Source of the DNA: Zygaena filipendulae
Taxonomy: Eukaryota; Arthropoda; Insecta; Lepidoptera; Zygaenidae
DNA length: 64,000 bases
Assembly: GCA_907165275.2 (NCBI GenBank)
Contig: OU015663.1
Location: 818,501-882,500 of the forward strand
Reading direction: 5' to 3'
This document shows, piece after piece, positions 33,823 through 45,497 of the stretch. Positions within the stretch are counted from its first letter, which is position 1. Each line of letters begins with the position of its first letter. The position numbers were made by a program, and so were the translations under genes. The notes beneath the pieces are model-generated. The model saw nothing but the letters and a program-made list of their open reading frames with translations, was not told the origin of the DNA and ran no database searches.

Positions 33823-35251
33823 AAAATATAACTGGTTGGGATACAGTGGTGAATGGGATAATGGACTGCGTACGTTACGATACGATGGTTGCCCGATCGA
33901 GTGCTTTATTGTGTGCGACGTTGTCAAATTGGGTAGCCGCACTATGATTTATTGGGTGAACCTTTCCGTGCGCTAGTTGGAGGCACGGGGTATTGATGTC
34001 CGGTAAATTGAGATTACTGCTGCACAACAAGGCGAATGTCCAGCATACGCCTTTGATTAATTTCGGATTAAGCTGCGAGAATAATAATAATAATAATCCA
34101 CTTCACAACACACAGATCTACTCGATCCCACACTAAGCTATAAGCTTGTGTCGTGGAAACCAAGCAAATGTCTATTTAAGATATACATTTACGGGAGTAA
34201 AACTAGCGCCACTTGCTATAAAAAACCATACCATCTATCATTTAATATAATTTGTAAAATAAACTTATTTTTTATGAAAATACTGCTGATATAAGTTTTT
34301 TATAGCTTCGTCTATGTACACTTCAGCAAAATTTGTTGCCCGCGTGATTTTATCCCTCGCGAATTTCTTGTCTTGTTAAAATGAAATTGAAATTTGAAAT
34401 TGGCTATGGGAGACAAAGAAAACGTTATGACTGAACAACGACAGACGTGTATATAAATAAATAAATATTAGTATCCTTATACAAAAGGAGAGTGTAAGGA
34501 AACATAGGTGTAGCCGAGGGGAGCTATGAGTACTGATTTAAAGGGCTTTATAAATTATTATCAAAATTTTAATACGGAAATATAATAGGTTGACAAGGGG
34601 CTTATATCGAAACGTAACTTAAAAATAATGACATTCTCTATATAAAAATTAAAATAATACAAAATTATAAACAGCCAGTATTGGTTGGCAACAATAGGTT
34701 TGAGTAGGTATTTGTAGGAGGAGAAATTTACATTATTCAAATACTTTTTAATTCATTATCGTACGTAAATAATGCCAACAGATCTTTATTTCCCTGATTG
34801 AATATGCAATAGTTATGTCTGTTCACTAGGAATAAAATCACTCGGCGAGTTTCTTAGCTCTTAGCAATAAGCGAAACTCTTTGCAGCATGGCTTTAGCCT
34901 AGCAAAAAAAGTACCTTATTAACCTTTGCTTAGTTTGGGATCAGATATCGCTGTGTGATAAAGCGTGAATTATTTTAAATATTTAGGAATTCCTGAAAAA
35001 CGCTCTTATATATACTTACCTACACACATCATCAAATTCAGTCTTTTTATAACGTACAAAAAATACAAATCCACATTGGAGGTTTATTTATTATTCTGAG
35101 CAAAAATTTTATTGAAATTATGATAAAGAGACGTTATTTTTCTGTTATATTGAATTAATATTAATAAGTTGAGAACATATTTGTAGATAAATAAAAAAAA
35201 AGCATTCTCAATTTACATTCCATTTCAGCTGAAGAATATCATGTGTATATG
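33823..35251. other. Unrecognised DNA right of the large palindrome
   Basis: AAT run at 34081-34096 and otherwise no repeat recognised. CCACTTCACAACACACAG near 34098 resembles debris also seen near 22478 (CCACAACATGCAGGTC...GTCGTGGAAGCCAAGCAA against GTGTCGTGGAAACCAAGCAA), a low-copy repeat. Confidence 0.4.
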
Positions 35252-35571
35252 TAATATGTTGACAATTTTTTTTTTCAGCCCGTCTTGTAGGTTAATAAAA
35301 AATATTGGACTCGTATTTTTTTTTTTACGTAATCAAAAAATAACGGCGATACATTGAGGTGAAATTTCATGTGACGTCACTTGACGGACAGTTTGTATGG
35401 CGGTTTTAGCGGTTAGTGACGTCACGACCCCCTCACCCTAAACTTTATTGCGCTTTATCTATGTATATTTTAATTTATTTGAAAAACGCAAAAAATACGT
35501 TTCTATTGTTTTTTTTATTTTCTAATTAGAATTTTGATTCTCAAAAGTAGTCAACATCCCCATTAGCCGAC
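35252..35571. mobile_element. CRE-bearing inverted-repeat element, copy 2
   Basis: Same structure, with both TGACGTCA sites intact. Ends ATGTTGACAATTTTT and GTAGTCAACATCCCC. Confidence 0.75.
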
Positions 35572-36247
35572 CGAAATAGCTCTACGTTTGTAAGAACAAT
35601 CTAATCTTTACTAACAGTACTATATAAGTACTTATTTCTATGGACCGTTATATGTCCTCTCCCCCTCGCCCGGTCCCGTTGTCACCATTATGTTCCCCCC
35701 GATCACATAAACCTAAGATAAGGCGCTCTATCCATTAGCTGACAAATTCAACAAGGCGATTTGCATAATTCACTCGTTGGATTTCAAGACCGGATTCAGT
35801 TCGCCGGCGGACATTGAAATTTGTTTTATTGTAGACGTGTTTTGGGGTTTAATTATTGCGTTGTTAGCTTTTGTACGGTTTTAAACGAATTTGGAGATTG
35901 TGTGCCAGAATAAAGAATCTTATGGCACTTAAAAGTCCTCCATTTACGTAGCCGTTGTTATCTTGCTTGATAATAACAATCCGAAAGATTTTTGTTCAGA
36001 CATTCTATCGTGAATTCCCTTCTCTCTCTACCGTAAGTTGCCTATGAAAGATTGCTTTTAATGAGCTATTTATTGAAAATCTAGGTAAATAAAACAACGT
36101 TATATAATTTGATAAACTATCCAACTAAATAAAACATGATAACGCAAGAAACAAACTTGCCGACGGACCATACCTAAAGATATTATGTAAAGCTCTCTTT
36201 CTCCGTATTGTCGCCGATATATACATATAAATGTATATATATTATTA
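35572..36247. other. Unrecognised intergenic DNA
   Basis: No feature supported. Confidence 0.4.
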
Positions 36248-36485
36248 CTAGCTGTCCCCCGAGATTTCATCCGTGGTAATTTCGGAGTTCCCGCGGAGGT
36301 TGCGAGAAAAAAGTACTCTATGTCCTTCAGTTCCCGAGGGAATTCCGGGATAAAAACTATCCTATCTTTTAAGTTGGACCATATTATAAATGGTTACAAA
36401 ATTTTATCAAAATCCGTTCAGTAGCCTCGGAGTTCATCGCGGAAAAACAACGTGACACGTGATTTATATATATATATTAAGATAA
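36248..36485 (-). mobile_element. Helitron-like copy, head type D
   Basis: CTAGCTGTCCCCCGAG to AACGTGACACGTGATTTATA. Confidence 0.62.
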
Positions 36486-36520
36486 GATATACCATCAAGT
36501 CATCAATTATGCACGTATAA

Positions 36521-36720
36521 GCACAGAGCAAATAAATTGATTAGAGAGGGACGTGTAGGCGGGACAGGCGCGCCACCGTTGCGAAGGAAGTCAGAGCATG
36601 TGCTCTAACTTGCCCAAAACTTCTTTTGCTGCCATCCCAAGTATATTTACCACAATATTCACAAAACTGTGAATTTTGAAGACGATGACTAAGTAAAAAC
36701 ATAAGTTTTAGTGCGTGTCC
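36521..36720 (-). repeat. GGCAACGGTGGCGCGCC-type repeat, copy 2
   Basis: Reverse orientation: GCACAGAGCAAATAAATTGA, GGCGGGACAGGCGCGCCACC, CTTCTTTTGCTGCCATCCC. Class unknown. Confidence 0.68.
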
Positions 36721-37061
36721 CTTCTATCTGTTATTTTCTGTTCTGTGCGTATAAAGTATGTAAAATCACATTTCTACAAGTTTATCTCAGTAATTTATCA
36801 GTTTTTTTAACCGACTTCAAAAAAGATAATTATATTTTGCAATAGGTATATGTAGCTAAATAAGTATAAGATCATTGGAAGATTACACAGAACATAAGTG
36901 TCATTTATATGATTTGTTTCATCCAAAATGAATTTCACGAAACGTTATCGTCACTTAAAGGCGTTTTAGAATACTTTTTTCCGAAACTAGATATACCTTG
37001 TCACACGTAGGTGATATCGTCTTATATGATGTTATTATTGTAATTATCCGACACTGGCTTA

Positions 37062-37444
37062 AGCCCTTATTACACCTTGCAATTTCAAGACACCAATTTA
37101 GGGCTCTAAATCGGATACAATTTAGGGTCGGTGAGTGAGAGAGAGAGTGCGAGTAATCAATGGATTTAGAGTACAATTTAGTGTAGTGACCGACTGACCT
37201 TAAATTGGTCGGTTGGTTAGTGTACCGACCTTAAATTGGTCCCTAAATTGGTTCCAATTTAGGGTCGGTGAGTGAGAGAGAGAGCGAGTCATCACACTAC
37301 ATTAAAATGTAAACTAGAGTAGTCGATTTAGGGTACAATTTAGTGTAGTGTGATTACTCAATCTCTCTCTCTCACTCACGGACCCTAAATTGTATCCGAT
37401 TTAGAGCCCTAAATTGGTGCTCTGATTGCAAAGTGTAATAAGCG
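37062..37444. mobile_element. GAGA-rich palindromic element, copy 1
   Basis: TIR CTTATTACAC with GAGCCCTAAAT-type subterminal repeats. Near each end and in the middle lies GTGAGTGAGAGAGAGAG or its inverse. Internal ACCAATTTAGG-like motifs repeat on both strands. Confidence 0.75.
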
Positions 37445-37750
37445 CATTAGTTACCTGATATGCAGAAACTCATTAAAATTGTAAGTGTGCGTTTAATTCC
37501 TGCACATGCCGTGGTATATAGGTATAATTATGTATAATGTACAGGTACCCACGACATTGTTTAGTACAAAGACAACGTGTACATCTTAATATTTCAAGAG
37601 ACATTATTAAATTGTACACCTCAGAGTAATTCCGCTTGGAATCGGAACCATTATAGCATTAGCCAAAGAATAATAAGTTTCACTGGGTACGTAAAGAAGC
37701 GACACTCCGCCCCACCGCCAGCTGTGAAACCACGGGCACTTATTATATTT

Positions 37751-37950
37751 GGACATAGATAAGCAATAGTGTGTTAACCCACACTCGGAAAATTTTAAGT
37801 AAATTATGTTTTAAAATTGCGCCATTTTGTGTAATTTTTTTGGTATTTAAAAAGGTAAAAACATTAAAAAACATTCTATAACTCCCAATAAAGCGTTCTG
37901 CATCAATAACATAATTTTGTGGGTTAATATGTTATTGCTTATCGGCGTCC
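37751..37950. mobile_element. GGAC-TIR miniature element, copy 3
   Basis: 200 bp, flanked by ATTT (37747-37750 and 37951-37954). Confidence 0.8.
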
Positions 37951-37954
37951 ATTT

Positions 37955-39207
37955 AGTAATATAACTTATACAAAATGTTATAATAAGATGTAGACATATT
38001 TGAAGATTGTGATCTGGCAAACATATTTAATAATTTGACTAATATTTAGCTCAAAACCTTTACTTCAAAATTTCACAACCACAATTAAATATATTTTTAT
38101 CTACTACTTCCGCAACAAAATAAACATGACACATCACTGGGTAGGCTATGAACTGGAAACAAGTGACGGTTCAAGATCATTTCATGCAATTTATCACGGT
38201 TGAGGTGCAGAGACAAGTTAATAACAGGAAACCTAGCAAATTTTAGGAAAGTTTATTTCATTGTAGTACCAGTTCAGTTAGAAGTGTCAAATCATTGCAG
38301 AGGATAACGTGAACACGGTTGTTAAATATGACTACACTTTTCTGTTACATCCTGTACCTATACTATTCGATTTGCCACGGTTTGAGCTAAGAAAGGATGT
38401 CATGGAGATTACAATACAATACAAATATTCTTTATTGTCACCAAAAACAAGAAAAAATATAAAAATACATGGTGGGAAATACAGCCAACAAAGGGCGGCC
38501 TTATTTCTTAAGAGCAATATCTTCCAGGTAACCAGTATCTATAGTAGTAACTTAATATACCTAGGTACTTAACTAGAAAGATAAAACATAAAAAAATAAA
38601 AGTCACTACTTATAGTAGATTAGAGTAGATTCCTTGAGAACTCCCAAATTAACGCCGGTGAATCCGCAGGGAACGGCTAGTATAGAATATACAGAGTTTG
38701 AAGCTGTTTTTTTTTGACGAAATACAAAATTTCGAAACATCTGCCTACTCTGCTCTGACCTATTAATTACTCCATCAAAAAACATGATATTTATCTTCAA
38801 ATAAAGCCCCACGGATACCGAGCTTGTCAAAAATATTTTATTTCGTATCTGTCATTTGAGATTTGAAGCCCGAAGCCCCGTCGTGTTGTGGGGGTTGGGA
38901 CTTGGGAGCATTAATTACGCAACTTACTCTACAATGGGCACGGAAGATATCTTCTTATTGAATATTGAATTTCAATATTCGCCCCAAGAAACCCTTGTGA
39001 GATTGTAAATAGGGTTGCCGCTGGATCTTGTCCCAACAAATTTAATTGATTCCCTAATTAAACACACTCAAATTGAATTAATTATCTTTATTAACATGCC
39101 CTTGAAACATTATTAGTTTAATCTAATGTGATTGATAATAATTATTTAGTTAAACTGGCTCCGTGGTTTTACAACTTTAAAGCCTTGGATTCGAAATATT
39201 TACCGCT
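37955..39207. other. Unrecognised AT-rich DNA
   Basis: Contains only the 38625-38680 Helitron-like fragment and an isolated AATAGGGTTGCCGC (39009) that may be a decayed hAT-like end. Confidence 0.4.
38625..38680 (+). mobile_element. Helitron-like 3' fragment
   Basis: Only the end module, AATCCGCAGGGAACGGCTAG before T. Confidence 0.5.
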
Positions 39208-39434
39208 GCACTCAGAGTCGACTTTAATGATGACTTAGTTAAGTATAGATTTTTAAAACAAATTTGCCGCAATCAGACAAGTTTAGTAAATTAATGTTGA
39301 TTGGCATTTAACTAATTGAGTTACATATCATTAAATTCCAATTAACATTAATTTACTGAACGTCTCTGATTGCGGCAGTTTTGTTTTAAAAATCTATACT
39401 TAACTAAGTAATCATTAAAGTCGACTCTGAGTGC
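39208..39434. mobile_element. Palindromic miniature element, GACTCTGAGTGC family, copy 2
   Basis: 227 bp with near-perfect ~95-bp arms: GCACTCAGAGTCGACTTTAA at one end, its inverse at the other. AAAACAAATTTGCCGCAATC is mirrored inside. Best-preserved copy. Confidence 0.78.
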
Positions 39435-39529
39435 GGCCGTAAGTCGCATTTATCCTAGTCGCATAATTCCAAATCTTATTTAGTCCAAGTTTGTTTACTA
39501 CCAAGTTATATTTTTCTTAGTTACTTGTC

Positions 39530-39725
39530 GATCTCACACGGTTAAATTCGCGTTAATTTTGGAGTTCCCGTAGGAACTCTGGAATAAAACCTACATTGTT
39601 TCACTCGGAAACAATGTAGCTTTCGATGAGTGAAAGAATTTAAAAAAATTGTTAAATTATTTTAAAGGTTATCCGTATTTCGTCACATACAAGTAATCGT
39701 TTTTCTTTATAATATTAGTATAGGT
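39530..39725 (-). mobile_element. Helitron-like copy, decayed
   Basis: GGAGTTCCCGTAGGAACTC module and TTATAATATTAGTA at the head end. The middle is diverged, and a short hairpin around ACATTGTTTCACTCGG is present. Confidence 0.48.
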
Positions 39726-39784
39726 TAATTGCAGACCATGCAAGTTGAATATATTGAATTTGATAAACCAATGAATATTAATTA

Positions 39785-40270
39785 CTAGCTGTGCCCCGCG
39801 GTTTCACCCGCGGTAGTTTTGGAGTTCCCGCAGGAATTCCAAGATAAAAAGTACCCTATATCCTTCTCTGTTCCCCTGACAACGTGCATGCCAAATTTCA
39901 TCCAAACCCGTTCAGCCGTTTTTGCGTGATTGAGTACATCTAAACATCCACACTTCACATCTACATACCTACATATATGTATAAAAGAAAATCGTGTTAG
40001 TTACACTATTTGTAACTCAAGAACGGCTGAACCGATTTGGCTGAAAATTGGTGGGGAGGTAGCTTAGAACCAGGAAACGGACATAGGATACTTTTATCCC
40101 GGAATTCCCGCAGGAGCTTCGGTCGGTGAAATCTCATGAAATTTTGCATACTTAGGTACACATTGTCAGGGGTATAGAGAAGGACATAGGGTAGGTACTT
40201 TGCATTCCGGAATTCCTGCGGGATCTCCGAAATTTCCGCGGGGCACAGCTAGTTTATAATATTAGTAGGA
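39785..40270 (-). mobile_element. Helitron-like copy with a second copy nested inside
   Basis: Reverse copy from CTAGCTGTGCCCCGCGG at 39785. Its head end TTATAATATTAGTAGGAT is displaced to 40254-40270 by an opposite-strand copy ending CAGCTAG at 40252. Confidence 0.62.
39990..40252 (+). mobile_element. Helitron-like copy nested in the previous one
   Basis: Head GTAACTCAAGAACGGCTGAA, then a second core (TTTTGCATACTTAGGTACAC) and end GGGGCACAGCTAG before T. Confidence 0.58.
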
Positions 40271-40352
40271 TTTAGTGTAGCCTATCGTTTCTAAATTCTC
40301 CGCAATATTGATATATCAATATGGCACGCATAGTGAGTCACCTGTTCTATAT

Positions 40353-40586
40353 GGACGCAGATAAGCAATAACATGTTAACCCACAAAATTAAGTTATTGA
40401 TTCAGAACGATGTCTTGAGAGTTACGGAACGTTTTTTAATAATGTGTTTACCTTATTACATTGCTTAAATATGTAACTAAATATTGAACATAAAAAATGT
40501 TGACAGAAAATGGCGCTATAATTTAAAACACGATTTGCTCAAAATTTCTCCAGTGTGGGTTAACACACTATTGCTTATCTATGTCC
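40353..40586. mobile_element. GGAC-TIR miniature element, copy 4
   Basis: 234 bp, flanked by ATAT (40349-40352 and 40587-40590). Orientation is opposite to copy 1. Confidence 0.8.
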
Positions 40587-40590
40587 ATAT

Positions 40591-41088
40591 ATAACTCACT
40601 ATACGTCACCTATAGACAACCCACTGTACGTGCCACGTATGGATTTATAGTGTTCCCGAGTTCCCTCCCGGTGACAACCCTGCTGAATTGAAGACCCCCG
40701 CGTTATTACGTCGTCGATCATCCCCCGTAGAGTAGCTTCCACGTTTACGTGTACGCCCGGCCCGTCACGTAGAGTGATTTAGTAATTTATTTCGTGCGTG
40801 TGTATGAAATAGACTAGAAATAACACCAGAGATGATTCGCCGGCCAAAATAACGGCCCGTTACCGGAGACTCGTCGCTAATGCCGTTTATTAGGTGATTT
40901 GGGAGATTTGGGCTTTTCGTTTCTCTCCAATAGCTACGTGGGCGGATTCGCTGTTTTGATGGATTCTTTGGTCGCCATACAAATTGGCTACGTGCGTATG
41001 AACAGCCGTATCTCCTCGACTTGTATGGGCCGTAGATAGAAATTTGAAGATTCATCTCAATTCGTTGTAATGAAATTGGGTACACTCC
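40591..41088. other. Repeat-free, GC-richer stretch
   Basis: About 40620-41060 is clearly less AT-rich than its neighbours (CCCTCCCGGTGACAACCCTG; CGTGTACGCCCGGCCCGTCA) and shows no repeat signature. A 106-codon minus-strand frame (40765-41085) has no motif I recognise. It may be host unique sequence such as a promoter or untranslated exon. Confidence 0.3.
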
Positions 41089-41671
41089 ATCAAAATTCTA
41101 ATTAGTCTGTCAAATAGAAAATAAAAAAATAATAGACACGTATTTTTTGCTTTTTCTAATTAACAAAAATAAACATAGATAAAGCGTTTTAAAGTTTAGG
41201 GTGGCGGACTCGTGACGTCAATATTATTATTATTATTTTTTTTTATGTCATAGGGGGCAAACGGGCAAGTGGTACACCTGATGGTAAGTGATTACCGCCG
41301 CCCATGGACATCTGCAACACCAGAAGGCATGCAGGTGCGTTGCCGACCTGGAATTGGGATGGGAACTGGCTTTCAAGTGGGGCTGCCGGAACACACCGTT
41401 AGGTGCTTGGCGACAGATTTGCAACTTGAAGGTGGTAGCTCGCCAGCCGGGCACTAGAGAGCGCCCTACCACCATGCTATGGTTTCCTCACGATGTTTTC
41501 CTTCGTCCTTTTTCGATTCAGGATAAGCCCCGTACAATCTGCACCGGGTTGTGACGTCACGCGAAATTTCAATTTCAGTTATTTTTTGATTAGGTACGTA
41601 AAAAAAGAAATAGTACGTGTCCAATATTTTTTACTAATCTACACGACGGACTAAAAAAAATTTTGTCAATT
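41089..41671. mobile_element. CRE-bearing inverted-repeat element, copy 3, with nested retroelement
   Basis: Opposite orientation to copy 1. Both TGACGTCA sites are kept, but about 290 bp of a retroelement end (41237-41520) is inserted between them, right beside the first. Confidence 0.75.
41237..41520 (-). mobile_element. Lepidopteran retroelement 3' end, copy 2, nested in a CRE element
   Basis: Minus strand: GGAAAACATCGTGAGGAAAC start, GTCCATGGGCGGCGGTAATC, and an end in poly-A followed by AAT repeats (41221-41245 on the plus strand as ATT repeats). Inserted between the two CRE sites of copy 3 of that element. Confidence 0.75.
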
Positions 41672-41721
41672 AGCCAATTAATAGCTTGTACTCTTAAAAC
41701 CAAGTAAAAGATTTATATTTA

Positions 41722-41916
41722 CTACTTACATCTTTATGAACGTGGATGTTTGTTTGTTTGTTTGTTACGCTTTCAAACCTCAACTACACAACTGATTATT
41801 ATGAAATTTTGCATACACGTTGTCAGGGATACGGAGAAGAACATAGAGGAATTTTTGTCTCAGAATTCCTGCGGAATTTCCGGGACAGGCGCGGACGAAA
41901 CCGCGTGGACAGCTAG
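41722..41916 (+). mobile_element. Helitron-like copy
   Basis: Contains GTTTGTTTGTTTGTTACGC and TTTTGCATACACGTTGTCAG, and ends TGGACAGCTAG before T. Confidence 0.65.
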
Positions 41917-42221
41917 TAAAACATGAACCCATGATAGGTTTTCCGTATTGCAGTAGGTATAAAAGAACCACTGCGGTAATTTACGATCCCAAGGGCCGCA
42001 GAGAACACAAATAAACCGGGTTCCGCATACATAAAACACCCGCAAAGCCGAGTGTCGCCATTTCTGTTGTTATTTTTCTATTTTAGTCTACTGCAACTTT
42101 TTTTTTTGGAGTACCTACGACGTCTTTTTATTATTATTTTATACGAGTGGTAGAAAGCGTGTGGTAAATGTATCTATCTACTATATTTGAATTAGTAATT
42201 CTTGTTTATAAATATATATTA

Positions 42222-42436
42222 ATAGCTGTGCCCCGCGGTTTCACTCGCGGTAATTTTGAAAATCCCGCGGGAATCCCAGGGTAAAAAGTACCCTATGTCC
42301 TTCTCTGTATCTCTGACAACGTGCATGCCAAATTTCATCCAAATCCGTTCAGCCGTTTTTGCGTGATTGAGTAACAAACATCAAAACATCTAAACATCCA
42401 AACATCCACACTTTCACATTTATAATATTAGTAGGA
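42222..42436 (-). mobile_element. Helitron-like copy, head type E
   Basis: TAGCTGTGCCCCGCGG to TTATAATATTAGTAGGA followed by T. In reverse it starts TCCTAC after A. Confidence 0.68.
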
Positions 42437-42459
42437 TGTATATAATATGAATTTCGGCA

Positions 42460-43310
42460 ACGGCTCCAACGATTTTCATGAAATTTAGTATGTCAATCGA
42501 TCTAGCTAGGTTTCATTTTTAGAAAACGTCTTTCATCCGTGTTTGCAGGCAATGAAAAATGATCTGCCATTTTTGCCATTTTTTCGTCCTTTAGACCCAG
42601 CCTCCTCAGATCCCGCTCCGCAGATTAATAGATACATAATTACCTATTACACAAAAAAATAACAATGCGTTATTTGAATTCAATCACATATCGTGAGGCG
42701 TCGATCAATGTGACAGAGCAGTGGATGGATACGCGTCACACAGTACCCACGTCTCGTCTGTACTCCACACGACATGTTAACACGTGATATCACATATGCA
42801 CAATTCAAGTTACAAGAATGTTGCTTTTACCACATATATGTAGATAGGTTAAGTACTTTTAGACAAAACTGCAATAAAAAAACCACATTTGGACGCAGAT
42901 AAGCAATAACATGTTAACCCACAAACTTAAGTTATTGATTCAGAACGATTTATTGAGAGTTATGAAACGTTTTTTAATTATGTGTTTACTTTATTACATT
43001 GCATAAATATGTAACTAAATATTTAACATAAAAAAATTTGACTCAAAATGGCGCCATACTTTTAAAACACGATTTACTGAAAATTTCCCCAGTGTGGGTT
43101 AACACACTATTGCTTATCTATGTCCATTTATAATGGTTTTATTTATTTATTCACTAAAATTTATAATTTTCGGAAGCGATTAATCGATCTAGCTAGGTTT
43201 CATTTTTAGAAAACGTTGTTTTATCCGCAATGAAAAATTAGTGTTTGGTACTGCTTTTCTACCTAACAACAGATGGCGCTACGAGCGAAGCTCGATCACC
43301 CAGATATTAT
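42460..43310. repeat. Two fragments of an ATCGATCTAGCTAGG repeat
   Basis: AATCGATCTAGCTAGGTTTC occurs near 42496 and 43181, split by a GGAC-TIR element and unrecognised DNA, and a variant lies near 7650. The second ends CGAGCGAAGCTCGATCACCC. Confidence 0.5.
42891..43125. mobile_element. GGAC-TIR miniature element, copy 5
   Basis: 235 bp, flanked by ATTT (42887-42890 and 43126-43129). Confidence 0.8.
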
Positions 43311-43502
43311 GATTAAAGTACGTAGGTAATGCCATCTCCCAAAACTAGGAAAACTGCTTTAGCCTCAATATTGCTTACCTATACCAATATCATAAATAGC
43401 AAACGTTTGTTTTTCGTAATCTCTGGAAGTACTGAAAGATTTAAAAAAAAAATTACTGGCAGAAAGCTTTTCGGTTTCGATCCCGCGGTAGGCCCGAAAT
43501 TG

Positions 43503-43812
43503 AGTATACTCCAGGGTATGAAAATCTAAATTCTAATTAGTCCGTCAGTTAGACAATAAAAAATAAAGACGCGTATTTTTTGCTTTTTAAAATTAATGAA
43601 AATAAACAGAGATAAAGCGCATTAAAGTTTACGCAGGGGGACTCGTGACGTCGATATTCAGTATAAGCCATACAAACTGCACCGGGTTGTGACGTCACGC
43701 GAAATTTCAACTCTATGTATTGCAGTTATTTTTTGGTTACGTAAAAAAGAAAAAATATGTGTCCAATATTTTTAACTAATCTACATGACAGACCAAAAAA
43801 ACATTGTCAACC
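43503..43812. mobile_element. CRE-bearing inverted-repeat element, copy 4
   Basis: Reverse orientation. One site is intact; the other has become TGACGTCG. Confidence 0.72.
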
Positions 43813-44225
43813 ACCCAATTCGCAAAACGCTTCGGACATCTCGCTTCCTCTACCACTTGTAACTTACGCATCGTCATGTACAGTCATCTATCATCATCAC
43901 TTCCTTCGACCGTCACCGCGGGAAATATCGAAAATTATTTACTGCGAAGCGCCATGGCTGCTGCGCAAAAAAAATACGAAAAGGATCATGTACCTAGCGA
44001 CTCATAATATTCATGTCCCGCCAGCAATGAGGGTGTGATGGGAATTACTAAAAGAAACTGTCATGTTGGAGTTGTTGTCTTCCGAAAATCGTCGATTATA
44101 CAACAATACCGCGCAAGTCGAATTTGCTTAGTTTTCAGGAGAGACAAAAAACTGCATTAAATTATTCATTTTATACAATACATGCATGATAAAAATATTC
44201 AAATAACCGCGCATAAATTGGCTAC

Positions 44226-44548
44226 TTGACAAAAAAATTTTTTTTAGTCCGTCGTCGTGTAGATTAGTAAAAAATATTGGACACGTATTTTTTCTTTTTT
44301 TACGTAATCAAAAAATAACAGAGATACATTGAGTTGAAATTTCGCGTGACGTCTCAACTCAGTGCGGTTTGTATGGCGCTTATAGTGAATATTGACGTCA
44401 CGAGCCCCCCACCCTAAACTTTAATGCGCTTTATCTATGTTCATTTTCATTAAATTGAAAAAGCAAAAAATACGTGTCTATTATTTTTTTATTTTCTAGC
44501 TGACGGACTAATTAGAATTTTGATATTCATACCTTGGAGAATACCCAA
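44226..44548. mobile_element. CRE-bearing inverted-repeat element, copy 5
   Basis: Forward orientation. One site is TGACGTCT, one intact. The right flank TTGGAGAATACCC resembles the left flank of the reversed copies 3 and 4, so the element may extend slightly further than marked. Confidence 0.72.
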
Positions 44549-45497
44549 TTGGACGGTACTGCCTCCAGTGTGCGCCCATTTGATGCACGGAAAAATAATC
44601 TACAAAATGGTATATAAACATGGCCAAAATTTTACTTGCGCGGTATTGTTGTATAAGCGACGAAATGTCAAAATGTAGAGACAGAGATATGTTGCATTTC
44701 TGTTTATTATCTCTCATTACCAAAACCATCATCATAACAACAAAAGCAAAGCCTCTATTTTTTGTAATTCTACCTAAACAATTTTGTTTTCTATGTCCAT
44801 ATTTTATTTCCTTCATACCTTATTCTATTAGTCAGATTAAATGGATGCCAAATTAATCTAATCTGCTCTTTTCTAGGATATTATATTCCATGCCATTAAT
44901 TAACACTGCCATTCCCAAAAAAACCGACAGGCAACGGGTTAAAACGTGAATTTATTATATTCAGACATGTCAGTTAACTCTTTATTTGCAGCCATTTGTG
45001 TTTCGGTTTTTACATTGTTTATTTTTTCTATTTATCTTTCATGAATAATGACTACACTTAGGTGAGTAACCGTAGCGACAGTGGCATCTCTCTCGACTTT
45101 AACGATCCCCGTCATTATGAACGTCCGCTTAGTCCTCTCAACTTCTCGAGTTTTTGTCTCACAACGTTGCTTGGTAGTGTTCTATTATAAAAAAAGGTTT
45201 TTTTTCCCCGCAGCTTCAAGGATTATTTCGGGGAATTTTTGGTACATACTTCCATTCTAAATTTTATTAAGATCCGTCTAGCCTCAGACCTTGGGCTAGC
45301 TAGGTATAGCTAGGCACTAGATATAGCAAAAAATATAAATAAAAGCTAATTTATACCTATGTGTCGTTCAAATAAACAAAGAAAGTGATAAAAACCTTTT
45401 TTTAATCATTTCAAATTATGTTTCCCTGGTATTCCCTAATTTTTCAGAAACTATACTATAAATAAATCAATATAAAAAAATATATATTTTATTTATA
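44549..45497. other. Unrecognised intergenic DNA
   Basis: Two opposite-strand open stretches at 44508-44856 overlap each other and show no motif. Nothing else supported. Confidence 0.4.

Noticed and set aside
31989..33976. Open frames of 82-131 codons on both strands around the large palindrome
   Set aside because: They are mirror images of each other in the two arms, run through GGC repeats and the G/C homopolymer, and contain no known motif.
37062..37444. Insect telomeric repeat (TTAGGG-like words)
   Set aside because: The TTTAGGG words are scattered inside a palindromic element, not in a tandem TTAGG array.
40765..41085. 106-codon minus-strand gene
   Set aside because: No recognisable motif, no upstream or splice signals that decide it, and length is within what is expected by chance in a GC-richer patch.
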